A DNA stretch of 64,000 bases, taken from contig JBMNKF010000009.1 of the NCBI GenBank assembly GCA_050952065.1, positions 82,719 to 146,718 on the forward strand, in the 5' to 3' direction. Under the pieces are notes generated by a model that saw only the letters and a program-made list of their open reading frames with translations, was not told where the DNA came from and searched no databases. This stretch comes from JAXGZG01 sp050952065 (GTDB taxonomy: Bacteria > Bacillota > Sulfobacillia > Fermentithermobacillales > Fermentithermobacillaceae). The position numbers and the translations under genes were made by a program. Below, one piece after another: positions 45,885 through 54,787 of the stretch (positions are counted from its first letter, which is position 1; each line of letters starts with the position of its first letter).

Positions 45885-48803
45885 ATGAGGCTCAGAAGAA
45901 TGTGGTTGAACATCAACGGTGTAAACCGTTTGCTCAACTGCGACCCAGAAAGAGAGTCACTTGCAGATGTACTGCGTCGTCTTGGCCTCACCGGGGTTAA
46001 GGTAGGTTGCGGCACAGGTGTGTGTGGTGCCTGCTCAGTGATTCTTGATGGCGAAGTAGTACGTTCCTGCGTACGGAAGATGAAGAACATCAAGGAATAC
46101 AGCAAGATTGTCACTATCGAAGGCATTGGAACCCCTCAGAATCCTCACCCGCTGCAAGTCGCTTTTATGAATTGCGGTGCTGTGCAGTGTGGATTCTGCA
46201 CTCCCGGCTTCATCGTTTCGGCCTATGCTTTGCTGCAGAAGAATCAAAACCCCACTCGAGAAGAGGTTCGAGATTGGTTTCAAAAGCATCGCAACGTCTG
46301 CAGGTGCACAGGCTACAAGCAAATCGTCGATGCCGTCATGGCCGCGGCCAAGGTGGTACGGGGAGAAGCGTCCATTGAGGACATAACGTTCCAGCTGCCG
46401 GAGGATAACGAGTACTACGGTAAACCGCTGGTTCGTCCCACTGCGCTGGCCAAGGTCTGCGGTCTTGCCGACTACGGAGACGACCAAGCATTGAAGATGC
46501 CCGCGGAAACGCTTCACGTGGCCGTGTACCAGCCTAGGATCGCGCACCACGCCAAGATTCTGAAGATAGATACGTCTGAGGCCGAGAAGATGCCCGGGGT
46601 CGTCAAGATCATAACTCACAAGGAACTCAAGGAAGCTGGCGGAACCAACGTCATGGCTGAGGGCCAGTTCCATGAGCGGTCCACCGTGATGAAGCCAAGC
46701 CGGACTGTATTGGCCGAAGACAAGATCTATCGCTGGGGCGACGTCGTAGCTTTGGCTGTCGCCGACACTCTAGAACATGCCAGAGCGGCCGCGGCCAAGA
46801 TCAAGATCGAGATAGAGCCGCTCCCGGAGTATCTCAGCTATCTTGACGCTGTTATGCCTGATGCCATGCGCATCCACGAAGACACTCCGAACATATTCTG
46901 CATGCAACCTGTGCTCAAGGGAGCCGCACTAGAGGACGCGTCAAAGATTCCCGAGATCATCGAGAATTCGGCGTATAGCGTGGAGGGAAGCTTCTACGCA
47001 TCTCGCCAACCTCACCTTTCTGTTGAGGGAACGACTGTTCAGGCGTACTTTGACGAAGACGGTAACCTGACATTCCAGAGCAAGAGCCAGGGTATCTATT
47101 CCTCAAGAGGTCGTATCGGCGACTCGTTGGGCGTACCTGCCGATAAGATCCGAGTCACAATGAATCCGACGGGCGCCAGTTTCGGTTGGTCCACTAATGC
47201 CGGAGACTTGTGCTTGGCGGGGGCTGCTACGGTTGTGACTAAGATGCCTTGCGCCCTTCACATGACGTACGAAGAACACCAGCACTTCTCAGGAAAGCGT
47301 TGTCCTGCGTACTCCAACGGGCGCGTTGCCTGCGATAAGGACGGCAAGATCACCGCTGCAGAGTTCGACTTCGGTATTGACCACGGAGCGTATTCTTGGG
47401 GCGGAGACGACCTCATGACCAAGCCCGCGCGTTTCGCTTTCTTCCCTTACTATGTGCCAAACGTCGCAGGTCTAGTCCGTGTAGCCAATACCAACCACAA
47501 CTTCGGGACCGCTTACCGGGCCTATGGATCGCCTCAAGCCTACACGCTTTCCGAGAACTTGATCGATATGTTGGCGGAAAAGGCCGGCATAGACCCGTTT
47601 GAGTTCCGTTACAGAAATATCGCCAGGGAGGGCGACACCAACATCAACAGCTATCCCTTCCGGCAGTATCCCATGCAAAAGATGATGGATATCATGCGTC
47701 CCCATTACGAAAGGGCAGTGGCTGAAGCCAAAGCCAAGGGGACTCCTGAAAAACCAAGGGGTGTCGGAATCTCTTGGGGAGGCTACAACTGCACCGAAGG
47801 CGGTACAGACAGTGCCACTGTGGCCCTGGAGCTCCTGCCAGACGGGACAATTGCCAAGTACGACTCCTATCAGGAGCTAGGGCAGGGCGGAGACGTCGGT
47901 TCCTTGATGGTCACTCTAGAAGCCCTGAAACCTCTTGGCGTGAAGCCAGATCAGATCCGCCTCGTTCAGAACGACACATTGACCTGCCCAGACTCAGGCA
48001 TGTCTGCAGCAAGCCGCAGTCACTTTATGAACGGTTTGGCGACAATCATCGCTGCCGAGAAACTGATGGATGCTATGAGGAAGCCCGATGGAACCTACCG
48101 GACTTACGAGGAGATGGTGGCCGAAGGGATCCCCACCAAGTACGAAGGCACCCATCAAAACACCGCATTTCCCGGCATTTGCCGCCTAGACCCCAATACG
48201 GGGATAGGCGATCCCACGCCGGCGTATACCTATGTGCTGAACATGGCAGAGGTTGAGGTCGATGTGGCCACAGGAAAGACTACGGTCCTCAAGTTCACGT
48301 GCGTGTACGACGTGGGCAAGATCGGCAACATTCAGGCGGTTGAGGGCCAGGCTTACAGCGGGATCGCCCACAGCATAGGCTATGCGCTGAAAGAGGACTA
48401 CGATGATGTCAAGAAGCATGCCAACATGCTCGGCGCGGGCGTGCCTTACATCAAGGACATTCCCGACGATATCCAGCTCGTTGCTTACGAGCGTCCAGAT
48501 GAACTCGGCCCCTTCGGCTCGTCAGGTGCTTCTGAAGGATTCCAGTCCTCTGGCCACGTGGCGGTCATCAACGCGATCTATAACGCGGTTGGTGTACGAA
48601 TTCACGAGTTGCCTGCGACTCCGGAGAAGGTCAAGGCTGCGCTGGAGGCGAAGGCAGCGGGTAAGGAGTACGCGCCCAAGAAATACTTCCTGGGCTCGGA
48701 TCTTTACGAAGAATTGGAGAACATCAAGGCAAATCCCGTGGAATATGGCGGTGTGGCTTTCTTCAATCCGCTGGGAAGTGCCAAGGTCGGCAAGTTCTTC
48801 TAA
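45885..48803 (+). CDS. Molybdopterin-dependent aldehyde oxidoreductase (Mop type, xanthine oxidase family)
   Basis: The 972-residue single-chain molybdenum hydroxylase resembles Desulfovibrio aldehyde oxidoreductase. The N-terminal plant-type [2Fe-2S] domain has Cys42, 47, 50 and 62, and the second [2Fe-2S] domain has Cys102, 105, 139 and 141. The molybdenum-binding parts follow from about residue 180. The catalytic Glu is in GASEGFQSSG (Glu884). There is no FAD domain, so electrons must leave through another protein, plausibly the flavo-iron-sulfur protein encoded next. GGAGG precedes the ATG. The substrate is unknown: an aldehyde, purine or N-heterocycle would fit. Confidence 0.93.
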   Translation: MRLRRMWLNINGVNRLLNCDPERESLADVLRRLGLTGVKVGCGTGVCGACSVILDGEVVRSCVRKMKNIKEYSKIVTIEGIGTPQNPHPLQVAFMNCGAVQCGFCTPGFIVSAYALLQKNQNPTREEVRDWFQKHRNVCRCTGYKQIVDAVMAAAKVVRGEASIEDITFQLPEDNEYYGKPLVRPTALAKVCGLADYGDDQALKMPAETLHVAVYQPRIAHHAKILKIDTSEAEKMPGVVKIITHKELKEAGGTNVMAEGQFHERSTVMKPSRTVLAEDKIYRWGDVVALAVADTLEHARAAAAKIKIEIEPLPEYLSYLDAVMPDAMRIHEDTPNIFCMQPVLKGAALEDASKIPEIIENSAYSVEGSFYASRQPHLSVEGTTVQAYFDEDGNLTFQSKSQGIYSSRGRIGDSLGVPADKIRVTMNPTGASFGWSTNAGDLCLAGAATVVTKMPCALHMTYEEHQHFSGKRCPAYSNGRVACDKDGKITAAEFDFGIDHGAYSWGGDDLMTKPARFAFFPYYVPNVAGLVRVANTNHNFGTAYRAYGSPQAYTLSENLIDMLAEKAGIDPFEFRYRNIAREGDTNINSYPFRQYPMQKMMDIMRPHYERAVAEAKAKGTPEKPRGVGISWGGYNCTEGGTDSATVALELLPDGTIAKYDSYQELGQGGDVGSLMVTLEALKPLGVKPDQIRLVQNDTLTCPDSGMSAASRSHFMNGLATIIAAEKLMDAMRKPDGTYRTYEEMVAEGIPTKYEGTHQNTAFPGICRLDPNTGIGDPTPAYTYVLNMAEVEVDVATGKTTVLKFTCVYDVGKIGNIQAVEGQAYSGIAHSIGYALKEDYDDVKKHANMLGAGVPYIKDIPDDIQLVAYERPDELGPFGSSGASEGFQSSGHVAVINAIYNAVGVRIHELPATPEKVKAALEAKAAGKEYAPKKYFLGSDLYEELENIKANPVEYGGVAFFNPLGSAKVGKFF

Positions 48804-48815
48804 TCCATAGCATGA

Positions 48816-48851
48816 GCGGACAGCCCGGGGTACACTCTCCGGGTTGTCCGC
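48816..48851 (+). promoter_or_regulatory. 13-bp hairpin in the spacer between the aldehyde oxidoreductase and FAD/Fe-S genes
   Basis: GCGGACAGCCCGG (48816-48828) pairs with CCGGGTTGTCCGC (48839-48851) with one G-U pair and a 10-base loop. It begins 13 bases after the stop and ends 24 bases before the next ATG. No T-run follows, so it more likely stabilises the upstream mRNA or adjusts the expression ratio than ends transcription fully. Confidence 0.5.
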
Positions 48852-48875
48852 CACCGACCAAGGAGTTTTTGGCCA

Positions 48876-51125
48876 ATGAATGAGTTCTTGAACGAATTTC
48901 GGGAAACGCTCAAGACTTGTCTGCAGGACGAACCACCTTTCTGCCAGGTTTCATGTCCTTTCAACTTCGATATTAAGGACTTCATCACCAAGATGCAGAG
49001 AGGTGGCTTCAATGCTGCATTCAGGGCCTATCACAACGCCGTGGGTTTCCCAGGGATTGTGTCTACTCTGTGTCATGAACCTTGTAGAACTTCCTGCCCT
49101 AGAACCCAAGTGGATGACGGCATTGCCATGAAACTATTAGAAAAAGCAAGTATTGAGTTTGCGTCCAGGACGACTCCAAATGTATATAATCTGCCCCCTA
49201 AGGGTAAGAGAATAGCCATAATTGGGGCAGGTCCCAGCGGACTCGCCTGTGCTTTGCGTCTGGCCTCCAGAAAATACGACATTACAGTCTACGAGAAATC
49301 CGACCGCATAGGCGGCCATCTTTGGGATGTCATGCCCTCCGAGGTATTCTTGGCTGATTTCCAGAAACAATTCGCCAACGAGCGCTACACATTGAAACTG
49401 AATACTAAAGTGGATAGTCTGGATGACCTTGACTATGACGCCATCTATATAGCAACGGGCGAGAACGGTGACACGTTTGGTCAGGAGCGTGATGAAGGAG
49501 GAGCTTTTGCAACCGGGATTCCAGGTGTTTTCATGGGAGGTTCTCTTGTAGGGCGAATGGGCGTGGAGGCCATCGCAGACGGTCTTTTTGCTGCAAACGC
49601 TATCGAAAGGTATATTAAGACAGGGACGATGAATGAACCCATACGCGAGTCCAGTACAAGACTGGTACCGCAAGCCGACATTTTGACCTATATAGAGCCC
49701 ATTGTACCTTCCAGTGCCGAGACATATACTCGCGAAGAGGCTATTGCCGAGGCCAAACGTTGCATCAAGTGCACTTGTGATGCATGCGTCCGGTACTGTG
49801 ATCTTGTGGATCACTTTGACAAGATGCCAAAGCGAATCGAGGAAGAGGTCTACGTTACCATTTATCCGGTAACTCAAGATCACAGCGGCACAGTCTGCAC
49901 AAGACTCATTTCTTCGTGCAATCACTGCGCTAACCTATGCAAGTATGTGTGTCCGCAAGGGATTGATTTGGGAGACTTCCTTCTGAAGAGCCTTCAGGCC
50001 ATGCACAGAAAGGGAGCCATGCCCTGGGCGTTTCATGACTTTTGGCTAAGAGATATGGAATTCGCCAATGGAGAACACGCGGGGTTGTGTCGGCTTCCAA
50101 GAAACTTTGACAAGAGTAGTTACATGTTCTTCCCAGGGTGTCAGTCGGGAGCATCCAACCCTGCATATGTTGAGGAAGGCTATCGCTGGTTGGTGACTCG
50201 TGCACCGGATACCTCGCTCGTGCTTGGATGCTGTGGCGCTCCGGCTGAATGGGCAGGAGACGTCGATCTTCATAAGAAGGTCATCAACAAGATTCGAGAA
50301 AACTGGACGGGTCTTGGCAAGCCTAAGGTGGTCTTGACTTGTCCTACCTGCAAAACAATGTTTGACCACCATCTGCCGGAGATTACGACTGTGTTTTTGT
50401 ACGATCTCATGGCCCAAAGCGATTTCCAGGCGCCGTTGCAGGGTGAGAAAAAGACGGTTTCAGTGTTCGACCCTTGCGCCAGTAGGAACGAACCCCAGAC
50501 TCAGCAGTCAGTCAGACACTTGGTTCAAAGAGCGGGTCTAGACTTGGAGCCCCTACCAGACGATTGCTCCCTGGCGCGGTGCTGCAGTTATGGGGGACAG
50601 GTCTCTATCGCGGCACCGGGCTTTGCCGAAGAAGTGGCCAGGAGGCGCATCTCGGCCGGGGACAAGCCTTATGTGACATATTGTTCAAATTGCCGTGATG
50701 TCTTTGCAGCCTATGGGAAACCTGTATACCACATCCTTGACATTGTTTTCGGGTTGGACGGTGATGACCGCCCTGCTCCCGATATCAGTGAGAGACGGCA
50801 GAATCGACAGCGCCTCAAACGCCAAATGCTGAAGGAGTTTTGGGGGGAGACCATGGCTGAAACACACGGCAAACCGGCTTTGGTGATAACACCTGACCTA
50901 CGGGCAAAGCTGAACGCTGAGTTGATCCTGGAGACTGACGTGCAAGAAGCCATAGAACACTGCGAAAGTACCGGTCAGAAGGTTCTCGACCCAGAGACTG
51001 GGTTTTTCGTGGGCTACAAGAAGATCGGGAATATGACGTATTGGGTAGTCTATGTTCCTATGGACGGGGAGAGGTATGAGCTCAAGAACGCTTATGCCCA
51101 CCGAATGAGCATTGAGGAGGGCTAA
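48876..51125 (+). CDS. FAD-dependent oxidoreductase with Fe-S dicluster and CCG (HdrB-like) domains
   Basis: The 749-residue protein joins four parts. A GltD-type N-terminal cysteine region (CQVSCPFNFDIKDF, then CHEPCRTSCPR) is followed by an FAD/NAD(P) fold (IAIIGAGPSGLACALRLA near 110). A dicluster ferredoxin segment lies near 290-365 (CIKCTCDACVRYC and CNHCANLCKYVCPQ). Two CCG-type domains as in heterodisulfide reductase HdrB come next (FFPGCQSG, LGCCGAPAEWAG, CPTCKT; DPCASRNE, CCSYGGQ, YCSNCRD). This build equals the family PGAP calls pyridine nucleotide-disulfide oxidoreductase/dicluster-binding protein. It probably carries electrons between the molybdenum enzyme and NAD(P) or thiols. 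The small redox protein gene starts two bases after its stop. Confidence 0.9.
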   Translation: MNEFLNEFRETLKTCLQDEPPFCQVSCPFNFDIKDFITKMQRGGFNAAFRAYHNAVGFPGIVSTLCHEPCRTSCPRTQVDDGIAMKLLEKASIEFASRTTPNVYNLPPKGKRIAIIGAGPSGLACALRLASRKYDITVYEKSDRIGGHLWDVMPSEVFLADFQKQFANERYTLKLNTKVDSLDDLDYDAIYIATGENGDTFGQERDEGGAFATGIPGVFMGGSLVGRMGVEAIADGLFAANAIERYIKTGTMNEPIRESSTRLVPQADILTYIEPIVPSSAETYTREEAIAEAKRCIKCTCDACVRYCDLVDHFDKMPKRIEEEVYVTIYPVTQDHSGTVCTRLISSCNHCANLCKYVCPQGIDLGDFLLKSLQAMHRKGAMPWAFHDFWLRDMEFANGEHAGLCRLPRNFDKSSYMFFPGCQSGASNPAYVEEGYRWLVTRAPDTSLVLGCCGAPAEWAGDVDLHKKVINKIRENWTGLGKPKVVLTCPTCKTMFDHHLPEITTVFLYDLMAQSDFQAPLQGEKKTVSVFDPCASRNEPQTQQSVRHLVQRAGLDLEPLPDDCSLARCCSYGGQVSIAAPGFAEEVARRRISAGDKPYVTYCSNCRDVFAAYGKPVYHILDIVFGLDGDDRPAPDISERRQNRQRLKRQMLKEFWGETMAETHGKPALVITPDLRAKLNAELILETDVQEAIEHCESTGQKVLDPETGFFVGYKKIGNMTYWVVYVPMDGERYELKNAYAHRMSIEEG

Positions 51126-51127
51126 GA

Positions 51128-51319
51128 GTGGCCCAGAAGAAGATGATCTGCTGGCGGTGCCAGATAGAACTGGAGCTAAAGCGGGTCTATTTCAAGTATC
51201 TTGGTCACAGCTTCTACACTGATGTGCCCCGATGCCCAGACTGCGGTCAGGTGTTTATCCCAGAAGACTTGGTCAAGGGCCGTATGGCTGAAGTCGAAAT
51301 GGAGCTGGAAGACAAGTAA
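51128..51319 (+). CDS. Small zinc-ribbon-like redox protein (DVU_1557-like)
   Basis: A 63-residue protein with two CxxC knuckles (CWRC near 9 and CPDC near 37), likely binding zinc or iron as a rubredoxin-like or zinc-ribbon fold. The GTG at 51128 lies six bases after GGAGGG and two bases after the previous stop. Its place between the dicluster protein and the methyltransferase is the same as in DVU_1557-type clusters. Exact function is unknown. Confidence 0.85.
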   Translation: MAQKKMICWRCQIELELKRVYFKYLGHSFYTDVPRCPDCGQVFIPEDLVKGRMAEVEMELEDK

Positions 51320-51354
51320 CCAAGAGCGCGATACCTCTCTGGGTGGGCTGATAG

Positions 51355-51991
51355 ATGATAGATCGGCAAAACCTTTGTGGGAGCGGGATGTGCCGACCCG
51401 GAGGATTCACCATAACCGACCGAGCCATAGAGTATTGCCGTTTTTCGCCGGGGGCCAGACTAGTGGACATCGGGTGCGGCTTAGGGGCCACAGTGCGCCA
51501 TCTTCGCGACAAGTACGGGTTTAGCGCTATCGGGATCGACCTTGTTACTAGCGCGCCCAATTGCATAGTTGGGGACGCACACTGCTTGCCGTTTGAAGAG
51601 TCTTCTGTGGAAGGCCTCCTTTTCGAATGCAGCCTTTCCAAGATGAAACAGATCAATATCGTCTTGTCCCAGGCGTTTCGAGTTCTCGTACCTGGCGGAA
51701 AGATGATCGTCCTCGGATTTCTACAGTCTTGGCGAAAGCGCCCACTTTCCCGATGGTATCTGCCGGGTGGGTACTAAGGCGGATTTCTGCAAGACTCTCG
51801 AAATGGGCGGTTTCAGAGTCATTGTTTTTGAAGACCATACGCCCCACATGAAAACTCTGTGGGGACAGATGATCTTGACTTACGGAATTGAGGCGATTCG
51901 AAGGCACCTCGGCATTTGTGTGAAACCCGGGCATCGCCCAAGACTTGGCTACTGCTTGGTCATCGCAGAGAAAGAGGAGAGGGTCTCTTGA
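51355..51991 (+). pseudogene. SAM-dependent methyltransferase (DVU_1556/TrsM-like), one frameshift
   Basis: The class I methyltransferase fold is clear. RPGGFTITDRAIEYC is at the N-terminus, the SAM motif is VDIGCGLGATVRHL, LPFEESSVEGLLFECSLS follows, and the VPGGKMIV strand comes next. The frame changes near 51711 (GTCCTCGG). The next frame continues as DFYSLGESAHFPDGICRVG and ends in GYCLVIAEKE. One extra C, or two lost bases, explains it. From memory this family accompanies a radical SAM (seleno)protein, TrsS, in related clusters; none is present here. The stop overlaps the ligase TTG start. Confidence 0.82.
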
Positions 51992-53247
51992 TATCACCTG
52001 TGGATAATTGGGTTGTAGAAGAGACAGGTCTCGGCAAAGACCTAACCCCCGATTCCTTGCTGTCATGGCAAATGGATCGCGTGCGGGAGCAGATCCGCTA
52101 TGCGAGAGATCGAGGGCAGTTCTACGGCAGCCTATTGGCGGGGTTCGATGTTGATAGTATTCGCTCATTGGGGGACCTCTCAAGGATCCCCTTTACTAAA
52201 GCCGAAGACCTGCGCAACCAACCCACGTCGTTCCTGTGTGTTTCCCAGAGCGATGTATCTCGCGTTACAACTCTGTCAACTTCAGGCAGTAGCGGAGAAC
52301 GGAAGCGAGTGTTCTTTACCCGAAACGATCTAGAGCGCACTGTGGGTTTCTTTGCTTACGGCATGTCCACCATGGTGCAAAGGGGTGACCGAGTTACTAT
52401 CTTAATGTCCACGAAGGCGCCTGATGGCATAGGAGATCTTCTGCAGCGGGGGCTTTCGCGTATCGGAGTCTCATCAACCATTCACGGCAATGTAAAGGAC
52501 GTATCATCTGCTCTTGATGCAGCGGCCGACGCCGATTGCCTGGTAGGAGTGCCCGCTGAGATCAATTACTTAAGCCGCACCGACCGAAGCCTTAGGCCCA
52601 AGGCTGTGCTTCTTAGCGGCGACTATGTGCCCGAGAGCATCATCAGGAACATTGAGGCCTCCTGGGGAGCTCAAGTGTACACTCACTATGGCATGACCGA
52701 AACCGGTTTCGGCGGGGGTGTGCAGTGCGACGCCAGAGACGGCTATCATCTTCGACATCCCGATTTCCTTATTGAGATAATCGATCCTGTGAGGGGCACT
52801 CAGGCCCCCCATGGCGAAGTGGGCGAGGTGGTTCTCACTACTTTGCGCAACGAAGCCATGCCGCTCATCCGCTATCGCACAGGCGATGTTGCCCGGATGC
52901 TTGAGCCGCATTGCCCATGCGGCGGCATCCTTCCCAGACTGGACAAAGTATTGGGTCGAATGGGCGGTGTCATTGAGCCCCTGCGTTGGGACGAGTTGGC
53001 CATCAACCGACTGGATGAAACCATGTTTTCAATACCGCACGTTCGCAATTACCGTGTGGAGTTAGCCCAAAGATGGATGCTCTCGGTGGATTCTTCAGAG
53101 AAGATAGATGAAGGCACGCTGAGACAAGCAGCGACATCTGTTCTTGGCTGCGACCTCCCAATCGAGATACGGTTCGAAGCAGTGCCACCTTTCCAAGGAA
53201 CTGGAAAGAGAGGCATTTCGCTCTTGACGAGCAGTAGTGTCTCTTAA
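51988..53247 (+). CDS. AMP-dependent CoA ligase / adenylate-forming enzyme (DVU_1553-like, PaaK-type)
   Basis: The 419-residue protein resembles phenylacetate-CoA ligase-like adenylate-forming enzymes. It has the P-loop STSGSSGERKRVFFT near residue 95, THYGMTETGFGGG near 230 and IRYRTGDVARM near 295. It would activate a carboxylate with ATP. A small Cys motif (HCPCGG) sits just after the RTGD region, as in PaaK. I place the start at TTG 51988, which overlaps the methyltransferase stop (TTGA) and has GAGGAGAGGG just upstream; an earlier in-frame codon at 51916 lies within the methyltransferase. The acid it activates is unknown. Confidence 0.85.
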   Translation: MISPVDNWVVEETGLGKDLTPDSLLSWQMDRVREQIRYARDRGQFYGSLLAGFDVDSIRSLGDLSRIPFTKAEDLRNQPTSFLCVSQSDVSRVTTLSTSGSSGERKRVFFTRNDLERTVGFFAYGMSTMVQRGDRVTILMSTKAPDGIGDLLQRGLSRIGVSSTIHGNVKDVSSALDAAADADCLVGVPAEINYLSRTDRSLRPKAVLLSGDYVPESIIRNIEASWGAQVYTHYGMTETGFGGGVQCDARDGYHLRHPDFLIEIIDPVRGTQAPHGEVGEVVLTTLRNEAMPLIRYRTGDVARMLEPHCPCGGILPRLDKVLGRMGGVIEPLRWDELAINRLDETMFSIPHVRNYRVELAQRWMLSVDSSEKIDEGTLRQAATSVLGCDLPIEIRFEAVPPFQGTGKRGISLLTSSSVS

Positions 53248-53255
53248 TACACTAG

Positions 53256-53279
53256 CGTTATGTTCTGAATAACCAAACG
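53256..53279 (+). promoter_or_regulatory. Predicted ModE-type operator upstream of the MobA-ModE fusion gene
   Basis: CGTTATGTTCTGAATAAC followed by CAAACG contains the inverted repeat GTTAT-N7-ATAAC, 20 bases before the gene. The first 14 bases recur exactly before modA (55852). ModE sites of Escherichia coli have CGTTATAT / ATATAACG arms, so this is a plausible molybdate-responsive operator. Confidence 0.6.
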
Positions 53280-53298
53280 AGAGAGGGGAGAGAGGAGT

Positions 53299-54261
53299 AT
53301 GACGACGGGGGCCGTCATGGTTGCCGCAGGGATGTCTTCTAGAATGAAATCATTTAAGCCCATGCTCCAGTTGGCGGGCTCCACTGTGATAAAGACGGCC
53401 ATTTCTACCTTAAAATCGGCCAAAGTGTCTAGGATCGTCGTAGTTACGGGCAACAACGCCGAAGAACTCAGAAGACATGTATCTGATCCCAAAGTTGCGT
53501 GTGTCCATAACAAAGACTATGCCACAACCGACATGTTCTACTCTGCGTGTTTGGGGCTATCGAGCATCAAGGATAGGGCGGATAGAGTGTTCTTCCTGCC
53601 TGCGGACGTTCCCCTCTTCTCATTGCGAAGCCTTCTTGCAATGATGGATCACATGGATGATCGTGATTGCGACGTGCTGGTTCCCACCTATCGGGGTGAA
53701 CGAGGGCATCCTGTGCTGCTCAAGAGTAAGGCCATTCCAGAGATAGCGAGTTTTCAAGGTGAGGGAGGGCTGCGAGGCGCGTTGGATTTCTATAGTGGGC
53801 CAAAGGAGTTCTTAGAATTGCCGGATCTTGGCACAGTCTTGGACGCTGACAGGCCCGAGGATTACCAAGTCCTCAAGAGATATGCCAAGTCTATGGCCTT
53901 GGAGGAACCCATCACGTGTTCTACTGACGTAACGCTGAGCCGGAAGATGCCCTTCTTCGATGACAAGGTAGCCGCCCTCCTGGAGCATGTGGCCAACACT
54001 CTTTCTATCAGTCAGGCTTGCAGTGCCATGGGCATTTCCTATACCAAAGGATGGAAGAGCATCAAAATAGCAGAGAACCATCTGGGTTTTCCCTTGGTCC
54101 AAAGTCATCAAGGCGGGGTGAGTGGCGGAGGCTCAAGTCTTACCCCTGAAGCCATCGTCCTACTCTCTGCATACCGTCGATTCCGGCAGAACGTTGACGA
54201 GTTTTGTGAGACGGAGTTCGAGAAATTTATCTCTGACTACAAGAGACAGGGCGAGAAGTGA
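53299..54261 (+). CDS. MobA/MocA-like nucleotidyltransferase fused to a ModE-type winged-helix domain (DVU_1551-like)
   Basis: The 320-residue protein has an N-terminal NTP-transferase domain (VMVAAGMSSRMKSFKPM, then FFLPADVPLFS with the metal Asp). This type attaches CMP or GMP to molybdopterin. Residues from about 210 form a ModE/LysR-type helix-turn-helix (HVANTLSISQACSAMGISYT, then GWKSIKIAE). Enzyme and regulator are thus one chain, a layout I know from DVU_1551-type proteins. The putative operator lies 20 bases upstream, suggesting autoregulation. No molybdate-binding Mop domain is visible. GGAGAGAGGAG precedes the ATG. The HD gene overlaps its stop. Confidence 0.85.
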   Translation: MTTGAVMVAAGMSSRMKSFKPMLQLAGSTVIKTAISTLKSAKVSRIVVVTGNNAEELRRHVSDPKVACVHNKDYATTDMFYSACLGLSSIKDRADRVFFLPADVPLFSLRSLLAMMDHMDDRDCDVLVPTYRGERGHPVLLKSKAIPEIASFQGEGGLRGALDFYSGPKEFLELPDLGTVLDADRPEDYQVLKRYAKSMALEEPITCSTDVTLSRKMPFFDDKVAALLEHVANTLSISQACSAMGISYTKGWKSIKIAENHLGFPLVQSHQGGVSGGGSSLTPEAIVLLSAYRRFRQNVDEFCETEFEKFISDYKRQGEK

Positions 54262-54773
54262 TGCTAACGCGAAACCAGTGTCTTTCTCTTCTGGAAGAGT
54301 ACAAAGTGCCAGAGGCGGTTAAGAAGCATTGCATTAAGGTAGCGGAGGTAGCTCTCAAGATATGTGACGCTCTTCGCTCCGCTGGTTTGAGGCTGGACTG
54401 CCAAGCAGTGGAAAGCGCAGCCTTACTTCACGACATTGCTCGAGGCTCACCTCGTCATGCAGAAGAGGGACAAAGGCTCTTGCGCGCCATGGGAGAGGAG
54501 GATCTGGCAAATATCGTAGCCCAGCACATGGTGCTTGAAGAACAAGAAAAAGGACGGATATCCGAAGTCGCTCTTGTGTATTTGGCGGACAAATTCGTAA
54601 GCCAAGACGCCGTTGTGTCTCTGGAAGAAAGATTTTCGGCCAGAAGCCAAGATTTCGCCAATAACCAAGAAGCTCTGGAAGGAGTCTGGCGAAACCGTGA
54701 AACGGCCGAGAGAATTTGTTCCCTTATCAAGGACATTACCGGTACGGAAGTCTTTTTTCTGATTACTCAATAG
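54261..54773 (+). CDS. HD-domain phosphohydrolase
   Basis: The 170-residue protein has the HD-domain order: a first His in KKHCIKVAEVALKI near residue 23, the HD pair in ALLHDIARGSP near 55, a further His in AQHMVLEEQ near 93 and a final Asp in LADKFV near 113. These proteins are metal-dependent phosphohydrolases; a nucleotide or cofactor intermediate is a reasonable substrate here. The ATG at 54261 shares a base with the preceding stop (TGATG), so translation is coupled to the nucleotidyltransferase. The xdhC gene follows after 14 bases. Confidence 0.85.
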   Translation: MLTRNQCLSLLEEYKVPEAVKKHCIKVAEVALKICDALRSAGLRLDCQAVESAALLHDIARGSPRHAEEGQRLLRAMGEEDLANIVAQHMVLEEQEKGRISEVALVYLADKFVSQDAVVSLEERFSARSQDFANNQEALEGVWRNRETAERICSLIKDITGTEVFFLITQ

Positions 54774-54787
54774 AGGAGTTGTTCCCT

